Shown: positions 22,461 through 30,050, numbered from the stretch's first letter. The stretch: DNA of 34,022 bases from Alphaproteobacteria bacterium (GCA_018658685.1 JABHUT010000145.1:1-34022); one strand, 5' to 3'. Notes: generated by a model from the letters alone, not told the origin. Numbers and translations: made by a program.

Positions 22461-24292
22461 TCTAATAACTCGAAATTTAATAAAACGTTACCAGCCATAT
22501 TACCACCATATTGGTAGCCAGAATTCATAAATAGATTACTGCCCGCTATAACCGGTCCAAGACCTTCAATGGTTCCGCCATATGCTTTAATATCCGTAAA
22601 TTCTGAAAAATCAACATTCGTGTTAAATTCCCATAACAGCTTGCCTGAAGTATTATCCAAAATATACATCCATCCATCCATGCCAGCGGCAATTATTATA
22701 TCATTTGTAGAACTAAGAGCTGCTGAAATTCCTCTATCACAAGCACCACCAAGCCCTTCACATCTATCTTGAGGTTCAAATTTCCAGTTTAGTGATCCGG
22801 TTTTCGCATCCAGAGAGTAGACTCCGGGTGTAGCTGGACCAGGAAATTTATTAATATAGTTTTTATCAGAAATTCCCGCAAAAATACTCTTTCCATCCGT
22901 CGTCATACCCCAATGAACTCCACCAGCAAACCCACCTCTTCCTATTTTTTTTGACCATAAAAGCTTTCCATTTTGATCTGGATCTAAAGCATAAACATGT
23001 CCTGATTTCCTGCCTCCAAAGAGTATACTCTTGTCATCATCCAAGTCTATTAAGATTGTTGAGGCTCCAAAATCCCAATCTGGTCCATTTTCTTCAGGAC
23101 AACCTGATCCAGATGAAATAAAGCAACCCATATTCCATGCATCACCAGTCTGTGCTTGAAAAGACCAAACAATCCCACCTTTAGTTTTATCAATTGCTAA
23201 AATTGAATCACTCGTATCTGCTGCTGGTGATGTATATGATTCACCAGTCCCTACATAAATAAGATTCCTCTTATTATCCACTGTTGGAGAATTCCATACA
23301 GGAACCCCAGAAGGTGCTAAAATTTTCTTACCAGATTCATTATATTTTCCAGTATGTTTCGGAGGTACTGGTATAGAATAAGTTCTCCATAACTCATCTC
23401 CATTTTCAGCACTTAAAGCCATTACACCACCCCTAAAAGAACAACACTCATAATCTGGGTTTGCTCCATCAGCCCACTCTCGAGATGAAAGTGGAACATA
23501 AATGACGTTATCGTATACTCGAACTGATCCAGTTAGTATTACTCTTGGATGATATCTAAGAGATTTAGTCCAGAGGTTTTCTCCAGTAATTGCATCATGC
23601 TTATAAACATTTCCTTCATAATCGCCAGAGAAAACAAAATACTTTCCGTTTATTTTTTCTAATACTGGTGCAGATCTAATTTCGCCTTGAATTTTAGTTC
23701 TCCAGCGAACACAGCCATCATCTCTATCTAAAGCATAAAGATGTGAATTTTGATCGCCGATAAAGACTACATTACCAGAAACAGAAGGTTGAGACCTTGA
23801 TCTTGTGGCGCCCGGAAATGCAAAGACCCATTTTAATTTTAGTTTATCTAAATTTTGACTATCTATATTAGAGTTAGTATTTCTAGTATTTTCTCGATCA
23901 TAACCCCATTGAGTATATGAATTATTATTGAATTTTATAGTTGAATTTTTTTCACAATATTTTGGTTCAGGTAAATTTGTTGTTATAGGGCTTCCACTAA
24001 TATATTCTGCAAGCTTAACCTTTTCTTTATCTGTTAAGTGAGACGATTGAGATGACATTACACCATTTAAAGTTTCTAATATATAATCTGCTGACATGGC
24101 AGAGAATGTAGTCGCATGAGGTGCTCTTGGCGTACCCCCGCTATGACAACCCAAACAAGATTCATTAAAAATTTTTCCTGAAATCTTATCTGATCCGGTA
24201 AATAAACCCCCCTCATCTTCAACAGCTGTACTTGCATGCGTTGGGGATGAGTAGGTTGATATAAATAACAGTAAGAATAAAATTTTTTTCAT
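22457..24292 (-). CDS. Cytochrome c-PQQ fusion dehydrogenase (polyvinyl-alcohol dehydrogenase-like)
   Basis: Encodes a 611-residue periplasmic quinohaemoprotein. A signal peptide ends after Ala20. A small class I cytochrome c domain follows with haem motif C46-LG-C49-H50 and a probable axial Met79 (NGVMSSQ). From about residue 125 on there is a PQQ beta-propeller, with repeated LYALDRDDG-, VYKHDAITGENLW- and MYILDNTSGKLLWEF-type blades and a vicinal Cys283-Cys284 (YECCSFRGG). The haem-first order is that of polyvinyl-alcohol dehydrogenase, opposite to type II quinohaemoprotein alcohol dehydrogenases. It probably oxidises a secondary alcohol or polyol and passes electrons to haem. It follows the TetR gene by 23 bases, in one transcript. 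Confidence 0.9.
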   Translation of the reverse strand: MKKILFLLLFISTYSSPTHASTAVEDEGGLFTGSDKISGKIFNESCLGCHSGGTPRAPHATTFSAMSADYILETLNGVMSSQSSHLTDKEKVKLAEYISGSPITTNLPEPKYCEKNSTIKFNNNSYTQWGYDRENTRNTNSNIDSQNLDKLKLKWVFAFPGATRSRSQPSVSGNVVFIGDQNSHLYALDRDDGCVRWRTKIQGEIRSAPVLEKINGKYFVFSGDYEGNVYKHDAITGENLWTKSLRYHPRVILTGSVRVYDNVIYVPLSSREWADGANPDYECCSFRGGVMALSAENGDELWRTYSIPVPPKHTGKYNESGKKILAPSGVPVWNSPTVDNKRNLIYVGTGESYTSPAADTSDSILAIDKTKGGIVWSFQAQTGDAWNMGCFISSGSGCPEENGPDWDFGASTILIDLDDDKSILFGGRKSGHVYALDPDQNGKLLWSKKIGRGGFAGGVHWGMTTDGKSIFAGISDKNYINKFPGPATPGVYSLDAKTGSLNWKFEPQDRCEGLGGACDRGISAALSSTNDIIIAAGMDGWMYILDNTSGKLLWEFNTNVDFSEFTDIKAYGGTIEGLGPVIAGSNLFMNSGYQYGGNMAGNVLLNFELLD

Positions 24293-24315
24293 TTACTAAT
24301 TCCTTAAATATATAA

Positions 24316-24966
24316 TTATTTCTTAATTCCAGCATATAAGATATCTACGTGATCAGAGGAATACTTACCAATATTTATAGTTCGATTAATCATAATTGTT
24401 CTTAAGCTTAAATGCTCTAGCCCTCCATAGAATTGACTTTCAAAGACAGGGAAATTTAGACTCTCTTTAACTTCACCAATCTCTATTGAATTCTCAATAA
24501 TATTTTTGAGTATTTTTGAATATCTTTTTTTAACTATATGGGCTTCAGAATCTTTATATTTTTCCCAACGCAATTCTTTAATAAAGAGTTTATGAATTTT
24601 TGGAGTTGCTTTCATCCCTTCAAGATATCTGATAGCTAAAAATAGTAGGCGAGAGTATAGGTCTGTTACTTCCTGGATATCTTTTTCAGTTTTTTCTATA
24701 AAAGGCTCAAACCATTCATTAACTATTTGATTAAGCAAATCTTGTTTATTATCAAAATATTTATAAATAGTTGCTTCAGATATTCCAGCTGCTTTAGAAA
24801 TTTTTACCATTGATAAATCATTGATTCCACCTTCTTCGAGAATTCTTTTTGACGCTTCAATTATTTCTTTTGGGCGAGAGCTTTTGCGACGTTTCCAAGC
24901 ATTTTGATGGCTTGATATAGCTTTAATATTAGATTCTGATAATTGATTTTTTACCGATCTTCCCAT
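24316..24966 (-). CDS. TetR/AcrR-family transcriptional regulator
   Basis: Encodes a 216-residue regulator. The N-terminal helix-turn-helix domain (about residues 35-80) shows the family pattern GGINDLSMVKISKAAGISEA followed by TIYKYFDNKQDLL. The C-terminal ligand domain is unrelated to anything I can name. A basic 30-residue tail precedes the domain. The ATG has AAGGAAGG 4 bases upstream. It is divergent from the split MaoC genes and leads the transcript of the cytochrome c-PQQ dehydrogenase, so it probably controls one or both in response to a CoA ester or substrate. Confidence 0.92.
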   Translation of the reverse strand: MGRSVKNQLSESNIKAISSHQNAWKRRKSSRPKEIIEASKRILEEGGINDLSMVKISKAAGISEATIYKYFDNKQDLLNQIVNEWFEPFIEKTEKDIQEVTDLYSRLLFLAIRYLEGMKATPKIHKLFIKELRWEKYKDSEAHIVKKRYSKILKNIIENSIEIGEVKESLNFPVFESQFYGGLEHLSLRTIMINRTINIGKYSSDHVDILYAGIKK

Positions 24967-24978
24967 AAGACCTTCCTT

Positions 24979-25023
24979 ATTAATGTATTATTTAATATTA
25001 ATCATTATATTATATATGTATAA
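24979..25023. promoter_or_regulatory. Possible TetR operator region
   Basis: Between the divergent TetR and MaoC genes, ATTAAT (24979-24984) is mirrored by ATTAAT (24997-25002), and a 12-of-14 palindrome TTATATATGTATAA covers 25010-25023, overlapping a possible -10 TATAAC (25019-25024) for the plus strand. Autoregulation by TetR is usual from such sites. The DNA is nearly all A/T, so chance similarity is a real alternative. Confidence 0.3.
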
Positions 25024-25062
25024 CATTTTTTGATAGTAATGATAGTTTGCAAAGGTAATTAG

Positions 25063-25560
25063 GTGGTTAAGGAAAATAAAAAAATATGGGAAGAATTAAT
25101 CTCAAAACCTAAAGGGCTTCCAAATGATATTTTTTCTGGACTTAGTTTTCCTGGCGGAACTTTTTTTATCGACACCAATACAAACTTATTAATTTATAAA
25201 TCAACAGGCATGATTGTTAATAAAAAAAATCTAAATAACTTTATACATGCTCACCCTATTTTTTTATTCACTTCTACATTAAGGGGTTCAGGTGCGTCCA
25301 TACAGGATATTTTTGATTTATTGGATTATGATGTAAATAATGGTCCGATGCTTGGCCAGTGTAATATGTCTTTCAAATCACCATTACAATTAGAACGAGA
25401 ATATAAGATTGATGGAAAAATTGTTTCACTAAAAGAAAAGATAAGCAAAAAACTCGGAAGGATTAAGATTTTAGATTTTACTTTATCAATGTTTGATAAT
25501 CATAATTCGAAAGTAGCTAGTGTTGATTATGTATGGATACTTCCGGAGAAGGAGGCATAA
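25063..25560 (+). CDS. MaoC-type hydratase, N-terminal (non-catalytic) hot-dog subunit
   Basis: Encodes a 165-residue protein that resembles the N-terminal half of double-hot-dog MaoC dehydratases (FAS1_DH/MaoC-N type): FIHAHPIFLFTSTLRGSGAS, then LGQCNMSFKSPLQLEREYKI and the SLKEKISKKLGRIKIL strand. It has no Asp/His hydratase motif. The next gene supplies the catalytic half, as in the heterodimeric HtdX/HadAB- or ChsH1/ChsH2-like enzymes. The start is GTG at 25063 with AAAGG 7 bases before it; the next Met is 50 codons on, past conserved sequence. Assignment rests on fold pattern and on the pairing, so it is less sure than the partner. Confidence 0.7.
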   Translation: MVKENKKIWEELISKPKGLPNDIFSGLSFPGGTFFIDTNTNLLIYKSTGMIVNKKNLNNFIHAHPIFLFTSTLRGSGASIQDIFDLLDYDVNNGPMLGQCNMSFKSPLQLEREYKIDGKIVSLKEKISKKLGRIKILDFTLSMFDNHNSKVASVDYVWILPEKEA

Positions 25561-25967
25561 TGTATAGTAAAGGATCTAATTTAAAGGATTGGGCGTTTTT
25601 AGTACCTCAGGAAAGTATGAATACTTGGGCTGTTATTCTAGACGATCCAAACCCTATTCATCTAGATGCTAATGCTGCCAAACAAGTCGGTTTGGGTGAC
25701 AAAACTATAAATCAAGGCCCGGCAAATATTGCTTATATATTGAACATGATTGAAGAAAATTTTCCTAACTCTCGAATTCTAAAGATGAATAATAAGATGA
25801 CTGATTCAGTTCTTGAGGGTGATTTAGTAACTGTTTCTGGACAGATTTCAGAAATTAAAGCTGAAGGTGATCAATTTATTGCTTCATGTTCAATAAAGTT
25901 AACTGTAGGAGAAGATAAAATTGCTGTATTATCTGAAATTGATGTATTGTTTGAGAGATCTCAATAA
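25560..25967 (+). CDS. MaoC-type enoyl-CoA hydratase, catalytic subunit
   Basis: Encodes a 135-residue hot-dog protein with the hydratase motif ILDDPNPIHLDANAAK, in which Asp29 and His34 form the catalytic dyad. KTINQGPANIAYILNMI matches the substrate-tunnel helix. ATG 25560 overlaps the upstream stop by one base (TAATG) and has GGAGG 4 bases upstream; a longer form from 25533 would overlap the previous gene by 28 bases and has no family support. It probably forms a heterodimer with the preceding subunit and hydrates a bulky enoyl-CoA. The gene end overlaps the convergent ABM-like gene by seven bases. Confidence 0.87.
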   Translation: MYSKGSNLKDWAFLVPQESMNTWAVILDDPNPIHLDANAAKQVGLGDKTINQGPANIAYILNMIEENFPNSRILKMNNKMTDSVLEGDLVTVSGQISEIKAEGDQFIASCSIKLTVGEDKIAVLSEIDVLFERSQ

Positions 25968-26377
25968 ACCTTTCTTAGCTTCATCCACCAGTCCTGAACT
26001 TCCGCTGCATGACTTTCGCCATATTCTTTTGCTAAATCAGATGCGTCCTCAGGTACTTTTTGCATTTCTGTAACCCCGACAGGTGCTGCGTCTTCAATAG
26101 GGTCCAACCATTCGAGATTAATATCCTCAATAACTCCATCATATTGTGCACCAGCTGCTTCATGATATTCACTGATTTGATGTTTAAGTAAAAAATCTAA
26201 ATATGTGGGGTAGACCAAAAGAGTATAATAGGAACTTCTTTCTCTTCCTCTATAGTATTCATAGCGAATAATGCAATCCTCATTAGCGTGTGATTGTTTA
26301 TATAGTTCTTTTGACAGTTCTTCGAATTTTTGCTCTTGACCTTCTACTATTTTAATATGGGCTAATAAAGACGACAT
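25961..26377 (-). CDS. ABM-like dimeric alpha/beta-barrel protein, paralogue A
   Basis: Encodes a 138-residue protein with the pattern of antibiotic-biosynthesis-monooxygenase-like dimeric ferredoxin-fold proteins: a first strand LLAHIKIVEG, a helix QKFEELSKELYKQS, NEDCIIRYEYYRG, strand LLVYPTYLDFLLKHQISEYH. Related proteins act as quinol monooxygenases, haem-degrading enzymes or isomerase-like helpers in catabolic clusters. A 35-residue acidic C-terminal extension with conserved WLDPIE is not part of the usual domain. It is about 75% identical to the neighbouring paralogue and lies 52 bases after it in the same direction. No cofactor motif is expected, so activity cannot be inferred. Confidence 0.7.
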   Translation of the reverse strand: MSSLLAHIKIVEGQEQKFEELSKELYKQSHANEDCIIRYEYYRGRERSSYYTLLVYPTYLDFLLKHQISEYHEAAGAQYDGVIEDINLEWLDPIEDAAPVGVTEMQKVPEDASDLAKEYGESHAAEVQDWWMKLRKVY

Positions 26378-26429
26378 GTTTAACTCCTTTGCTAAATTAT
26401 TATATTATTTTCTTATAAAGTTCTTTTAT

Positions 26430-26843
26430 TTATTTTTCTCTTAAATCAAACCACCATTTTTGAACTACAGCAGGATAGGTTTCTATATATTCTTTTGCTA
26501 ATTCAGGAGCATTTTCAGGTAACTCTTGCATTTCTGTAATACCTACGGGTGCTGCATTTTCAATAGGATCTAACCATTCAAGGTCTAGGCTCTCAATAAC
26601 TCCTCCGAATTGAGCTCCAGCCTCTTCATGATGTTTGCTAATTTGATGCTTAATAAGAAAATCTAAATATGTTGGATAAACTAATAACGAGTAATAAGAG
26701 TTTTTCTCTCTTCCTCTATAATGCTCATAACGAATAATACAATCTTCATTGGCATGCGATTGTTTGTAGAGTTCCTTTTGAAGTTCTTCGAATTTTTGTT
26801 CTTGACCCTCTACGACTTTAACGTGCGCAAGTAGTGATGACAT
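26430..26843 (-). CDS. ABM-like dimeric alpha/beta-barrel protein, paralogue B
   Basis: Encodes a 137-residue protein that aligns end to end without gaps, apart from its last residue, with the downstream paralogue. The identical blocks include VEGQEQKFEEL, LYKQSHANEDCIIRYE, LLVYPTYLDFL and LEWLDPIE. The differences concentrate in residues 70-90 and in the C-terminal 30. Inside the identical protein blocks the DNA differs at many third positions, so the duplication is not recent and both copies are under selection. It follows the NTF2-like gene by 28 bases. A heteromer of the two paralogues is possible. Confidence 0.7.
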   Translation of the reverse strand: MSSLLAHVKVVEGQEQKFEELQKELYKQSHANEDCIIRYEHYRGREKNSYYSLLVYPTYLDFLIKHQISKHHEEAGAQFGGVIESLDLEWLDPIENAAPVGITEMQELPENAPELAKEYIETYPAVVQKWWFDLREK

Positions 26844-26871
26844 GATTGCTTCCTTTTTATTATTGAATTAT

Positions 26872-27387
26872 TTATTTATCTAGCTTTCTATATTTTTCAT
26901 TATCGGCCCTAAGGTTGAAACCTAAAAATAAGCCTCCGAGATCACCTCTAATACCCTCTGATTTGACAGAAAAATTATCATCTAAAATATACAACCTTCT
27001 ACTAACCTTCCAGCCTTCAGGTGTTTTCGAAAATTCATCATGATATCTACCGCAATAAACATTAACATCTTGAATTCCAGCCTCGGTTATTTCACCGCCT
27101 GAGGTTAGTCCATAACTTTCTACTTCCGCTTTATCACCATTTATCTCAATGGCTACATTGCTGATTAAATGCCAGCTATGACCACCTTTCTCAACTTCCA
27201 TAACTGCGGGGATAAAACCTTTTGCATCTCCTGCATAAAATCCATAATCAATGAAGCCATCTTCTATAAAGCAACTTCTCAAGAGGTCTTCATCCATCCA
27301 GTCAAGTGCACGACAATATCTTGTTAAGCAATCGTTAATACTTTGTATTGCCTCAATTTTTTCTAATCTTTCTTCAATATTGCTCAT
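26872..27387 (-). CDS. SnoaL-like/NTF2 fold protein (SnoaL_4 type)
   Basis: Encodes a 171-residue protein with the SnoaL_4/ring-hydroxylating-dioxygenase-beta-like layout: IEAIQSINDCLTRYCRALDW, then DEDLLRSCFIEDGFIDYG, GGHSWHLISNVAIEINGDKA and CGRYHDEFSKTPEGWKVSRR near the end. Scytalone dehydratase, bile-acid dehydratase (BaiE) and dioxygenase beta subunits share this fold. It might serve as the missing small subunit of the Rieske enzyme, but it lies 9 kb away and sits with ABM-like genes instead. It heads the three-gene minus-strand transcript and has a well-formed promoter at 27420-27447. Confidence 0.8.
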   Translation of the reverse strand: MSNIEERLEKIEAIQSINDCLTRYCRALDWMDEDLLRSCFIEDGFIDYGFYAGDAKGFIPAVMEVEKGGHSWHLISNVAIEINGDKAEVESYGLTSGGEITEAGIQDVNVYCGRYHDEFSKTPEGWKVSRRLYILDDNFSVKSEGIRGDLGGLFLGFNLRADNEKYRKLDK

Positions 27388-27419
27388 AATGCCTCCATAT
27401 AAATAATCGTTGATAACTT

Positions 27420-27447
27420 ACTCTACAAACACAAAAAATATTGTCAA
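27420..27447 (-). promoter_or_regulatory. Sigma-70 promoter of the NTF2/ABM operon
   Basis: On the minus strand a consensus -35 TTGACA (27447 to 27442) is followed after 16 bases by TAGAGT (27425 to 27420). Transcription would begin near 27413, leaving about 25 bases before the ATG at 27387. The spacer contains a 13-base element, TTTTGTGTTTGTA, that recurs at 29962-29974. Confidence 0.6.
27424..27436. repeat. Shared 13-base element, copy 1
   Basis: TACAAACACAAAA here is identical to 29962-29974. Both copies lie in divergent intergenic regions, in the same orientation, 37 and 54 bases before the minus-strand start codons. This copy fills most of the spacer of the minus-strand promoter, a good place for a regulator to act. 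Confidence 0.5.
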
Positions 27448-27469
27448 TTAGTAAAGAGGCAAGTATAAA
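27441..27469 (+). promoter_or_regulatory. Sigma-70 promoter of the PQQ dehydrogenase gene
   Basis: TTGTCA (27441-27446), a 17-base spacer and TATAAA (27464-27469) point toward the PQQ dehydrogenase, with a start of transcription near 27476. The -35 hexamer shares five bases with the -35 of the divergent NTF2/ABM promoter, so the polymerases would compete for the same site. Confidence 0.55.
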
Positions 27470-27500
27470 ATAATGTATTTTTTATTCAGGAGAAAGAATT

Positions 27501-29465
27501 TTGCGAAGTCTATTAATTATTTTATTCTTTATTTTATATACTTCTCAAGGTTACTCAGAGGTTGATGACTGGTCTTCTTATGGAAAAGACTCAGGCGGCG
27601 GCCATTATTCTAAAGCTACAGAGATTACTCCTGAAAATGTAAAAAATTTAAAAAAAGTTTGGACACATCGATCTGGTGATTATCACAAGGGTTTAAACTG
27701 GACAGAAGATGTTACACCAAACAGCAGTCAGCAAACATCTTTTCAAGCCACTCCTCTTTTAGTGAATGAAACTTTATATTATTGCACTCCTTATAATAGA
27801 GTTTTTGCTTTGGACCCTGCAACAGGTGAGGAAAAATGGATTTTTGATCCGAAAGTTGAAAAAGAGGGTAAAGCACTTATGCACTGCAGAGGTGTTGGTA
27901 GTTGGATTGATAGTGAAAAAGTTGAATCTGATAAATGTTATCATAGGATTATCACAGGAACAATTGATGCAGAGCTCTTTTCTATTGACGGAAAAACTGG
28001 AGAGCTATGTAAGGACTTTGGTGATGATGGTCTTGTCGATTTAAGATCCGGTCTAGGCGATCACAATCCAGCATTTTATTATAGTGTTTCACCACCAGCT
28101 ATTATAGGTGATTTAGTAATCGTTGGCGGAGGCATTCCTGATAATGTAAGTACTTCTGTACCGGGAGGTGTAGTTCGTGCTTATGATATTCGGACAGGTG
28201 AGTTAGTTTGGTATTGGGACCCTATTCCTCCAGGTCAAGAACCAGTTATCGATGATCTAGGAAACCAGTTATATCAAAGAGGGACAACAAATGTTTGGTC
28301 GATAATTTCGACCGACCCTGAATTAAATCTTGTTTATTTACCAACTGGTAATACTGCAGCAGATAATTATGGTGGCCATCGAAATGGATCAGACTATTAT
28401 TCTAGTTCTGTTGTTGCATTAAACGCCTCAACTGGAGAGGTTGTTTGGCATTTTCAAACAGTTCATCATGATATTTGGGATTATGATGTTCCATCACAAC
28501 CAACTTTTTATGATATAAAAAAAGACGGAAAGATTATTAAGGCTTTAGCTCAAACAACAAAGATGGGATTAGTTTTTTTACTGAATAGAGAAACTGGTGA
28601 ACCTATTTTTCCAATTGAAGAAAGAGATGTACCCCAAGGAGCCGTGGATGGTGACTATGTTACAAAGACACAACCTTTTCCATCAAAGCCAGCACCTCTT
28701 ACTCCGACTTATTTAGATCCTGAAGATGTTTTTGGCTTTACTCCTTGGGATAAAGGATATTGTAAAAAAGCTGCCGAAGATTATAGGAATGAAGGTCTTT
28801 ATACACCTCCATCAATTGAAGGTAGTGTCCATTATCCAAGCGCGATTGGGGGAGCGAATTGGGGTGGTCCTGCAATTGATGCTTCTAGAAATATTCTCAT
28901 TGCAAATACTATGAACCTCTCCAGTACTATAGTAATGATCCCAAGAAGTGATTGTGATAAAGCCCTTAAAGATTTAGCAAGGGATAGCGTTCAATCAAGA
29001 TTTTCAGCATTGCAACAAAATGAAGGGACGCCTTATTGTACAATTAGAGCTTTTGGTTTTATGTCACCTTTAGGTGTTCCATGTACAAAACCACCTTGGG
29101 GCAATCTAACGGCAATTGATTTAGATACTGGAGAGCATTTGTGGCAAATTCCTCTTGGAACTTCTAAAGATTTAGCACCTTTTCCATTTTGGTGGATAAA
29201 AGGGGCTCCTAATATAGGGGGACCTACAGTAACTGCTTCAGGCTTAACATTTATTGCGGCAACTAGTGATTATTATTTGCGAGCATTTAATACTTTAACA
29301 GGTGAAGAGTTAGCTAAGTTTCGATTACCAACTGGGGGCCACGCAACACCTATGACTTATAAAAATAAGAATGGCAAACAATTTGTAGTTATAGCTGCTG
29401 GAGGTCACTGGGCTGTAGGATCACCAGCTTCTGATCACTTGATAGCATATGCCCTTCCAGACTAG
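27501..29465 (+). CDS. PQQ-dependent dehydrogenase, glucose/quinate family, soluble form
   Basis: Encodes a 654-residue periplasmic quinoprotein. A signal peptide (cleavage near GYS-EVDD, residue 19) leads straight into the beta-propeller: DWSSYGKDSGGGHYSKATEI at 22-41, WHFQTVHHDIWDYDVPSQPT with the catalytic Asp region, and GVPCTKPPWGNLTAIDLDTG toward the end, all typical of the membrane-bound glucose/quinate/shikimate group. The five-helix N-terminal membrane domain of E. coli Gcd is absent, so the enzyme is soluble or needs a separate anchor. No cytochrome domain is fused. The start is TTG with AGGAG 8 bases upstream; no other early start exists. PQQ synthesis genes are not in the window. 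Substrate likely a sugar, cyclitol or polyol. Confidence 0.92.
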   Translation: MRSLLIILFFILYTSQGYSEVDDWSSYGKDSGGGHYSKATEITPENVKNLKKVWTHRSGDYHKGLNWTEDVTPNSSQQTSFQATPLLVNETLYYCTPYNRVFALDPATGEEKWIFDPKVEKEGKALMHCRGVGSWIDSEKVESDKCYHRIITGTIDAELFSIDGKTGELCKDFGDDGLVDLRSGLGDHNPAFYYSVSPPAIIGDLVIVGGGIPDNVSTSVPGGVVRAYDIRTGELVWYWDPIPPGQEPVIDDLGNQLYQRGTTNVWSIISTDPELNLVYLPTGNTAADNYGGHRNGSDYYSSSVVALNASTGEVVWHFQTVHHDIWDYDVPSQPTFYDIKKDGKIIKALAQTTKMGLVFLLNRETGEPIFPIEERDVPQGAVDGDYVTKTQPFPSKPAPLTPTYLDPEDVFGFTPWDKGYCKKAAEDYRNEGLYTPPSIEGSVHYPSAIGGANWGGPAIDASRNILIANTMNLSSTIVMIPRSDCDKALKDLARDSVQSRFSALQQNEGTPYCTIRAFGFMSPLGVPCTKPPWGNLTAIDLDTGEHLWQIPLGTSKDLAPFPFWWIKGAPNIGGPTVTASGLTFIAATSDYYLRAFNTLTGEELAKFRLPTGGHATPMTYKNKNGKQFVVIAAGGHWAVGSPASDHLIAYALPD

Positions 29466-29479
29466 GCTGTTGATTAATA

Positions 29480-29908
29480 TTAAATAATTATTAATGCTTC
29501 TCTAAATATCATGATAGCTAGAGCTATCCAGCTTAACATAAAAAGAGAAAATCTAAACCACACAAGATTAATTGTTGCTTGAAGAATAGAATGAATAATT
29601 CTAATTACAACATAAGTCCAAGCACAATAAAGGTGAAGAACATCCGTATGATTAAGACCCCAAATTATAAATGAAATTGCGTAAAATATAGTTGGTTGTT
29701 CAAAAAGATGATTATAATTATCCGCAACTCTTTCAACTTTACTAGGAAAAATTCCACCAATTGAAGCAGGGTGTGAGAACTTTTGAACATCAACTCCATC
29801 TTCTTCAAGTTTTTTTGCTGCGGGGAGTCTAGTTGCATACATCCAAACCATCATCACAAAAGATAATACACACATTATAATGGCTGGTTGTAATATTAAA
29901 TCATTCAT
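29480..29908 (-). CDS. MAPEG-family membrane protein
   Basis: Encodes a 142-residue four-helix membrane protein of the MAPEG family (eicosanoid and glutathione metabolism relatives). The signature RVADNYNHLFEQPTIFYA lies in the middle, with helices at about residues 5-24, 70-88, 94-112 and 120-140. Bacterial members are mostly of unknown function; some have glutathione transferase activity. I start at ATG 29908, because the TTG at 29920 is part of its ribosome-binding site (TTGGAGAAACTT). It converges on the PQQ dehydrogenase with a 14-base gap. Confidence 0.87.
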   Translation of the reverse strand: MNDLILQPAIIMCVLSFVMMVWMYATRLPAAKKLEEDGVDVQKFSHPASIGGIFPSKVERVADNYNHLFEQPTIFYAISFIIWGLNHTDVLHLYCAWTYVVIRIIHSILQATINLVWFRFSLFMLSWIALAIMIFREALIII

Positions 29909-29961
29909 AAGTTTCTCCAATTTAAGAAGTACTCTAATATATTATGATTAAATATGAATCT

Positions 29962-29974
29962 TACAAACACAAAA
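29962..29974. repeat. Shared 13-base element, copy 2
   Basis: Identical to 27424-27436, in the 142-base region between the divergent MAPEG and VOC genes, upstream of the -35 box of the VOC gene. The downstream sequence remains similar (an ATAT group), so the shared stretch may be somewhat longer than 13. Confidence 0.5.
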
Positions 29975-29995
29975 TAATATGATTTTATCGATTTA

Positions 29996-30023
29996 TTGAC
30001 AGTTATAAAAACTCAAGTAAAAT
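29996..30023 (+). promoter_or_regulatory. Sigma-70 promoter of the VOC/NTF2 operon
   Basis: Consensus TTGACA (29996-30001), 16-base spacer, TAAAAT (30018-30023). Transcription would start near 30030, about 20 bases before the ATG at 30051, which supports that start over ATG 30036. Confidence 0.65.
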
Positions 30024-30050
30024 TTTGTTATTAGGATGGGGGTATCTAAT

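Noticed and set aside
29471..29496. AT-only hairpin between the PQQ dehydrogenase and MAPEG genes
   Set aside because: ATTAATA/TATTAAT arms are only 7 bp of A/T without a T run, too weak to call a terminator.
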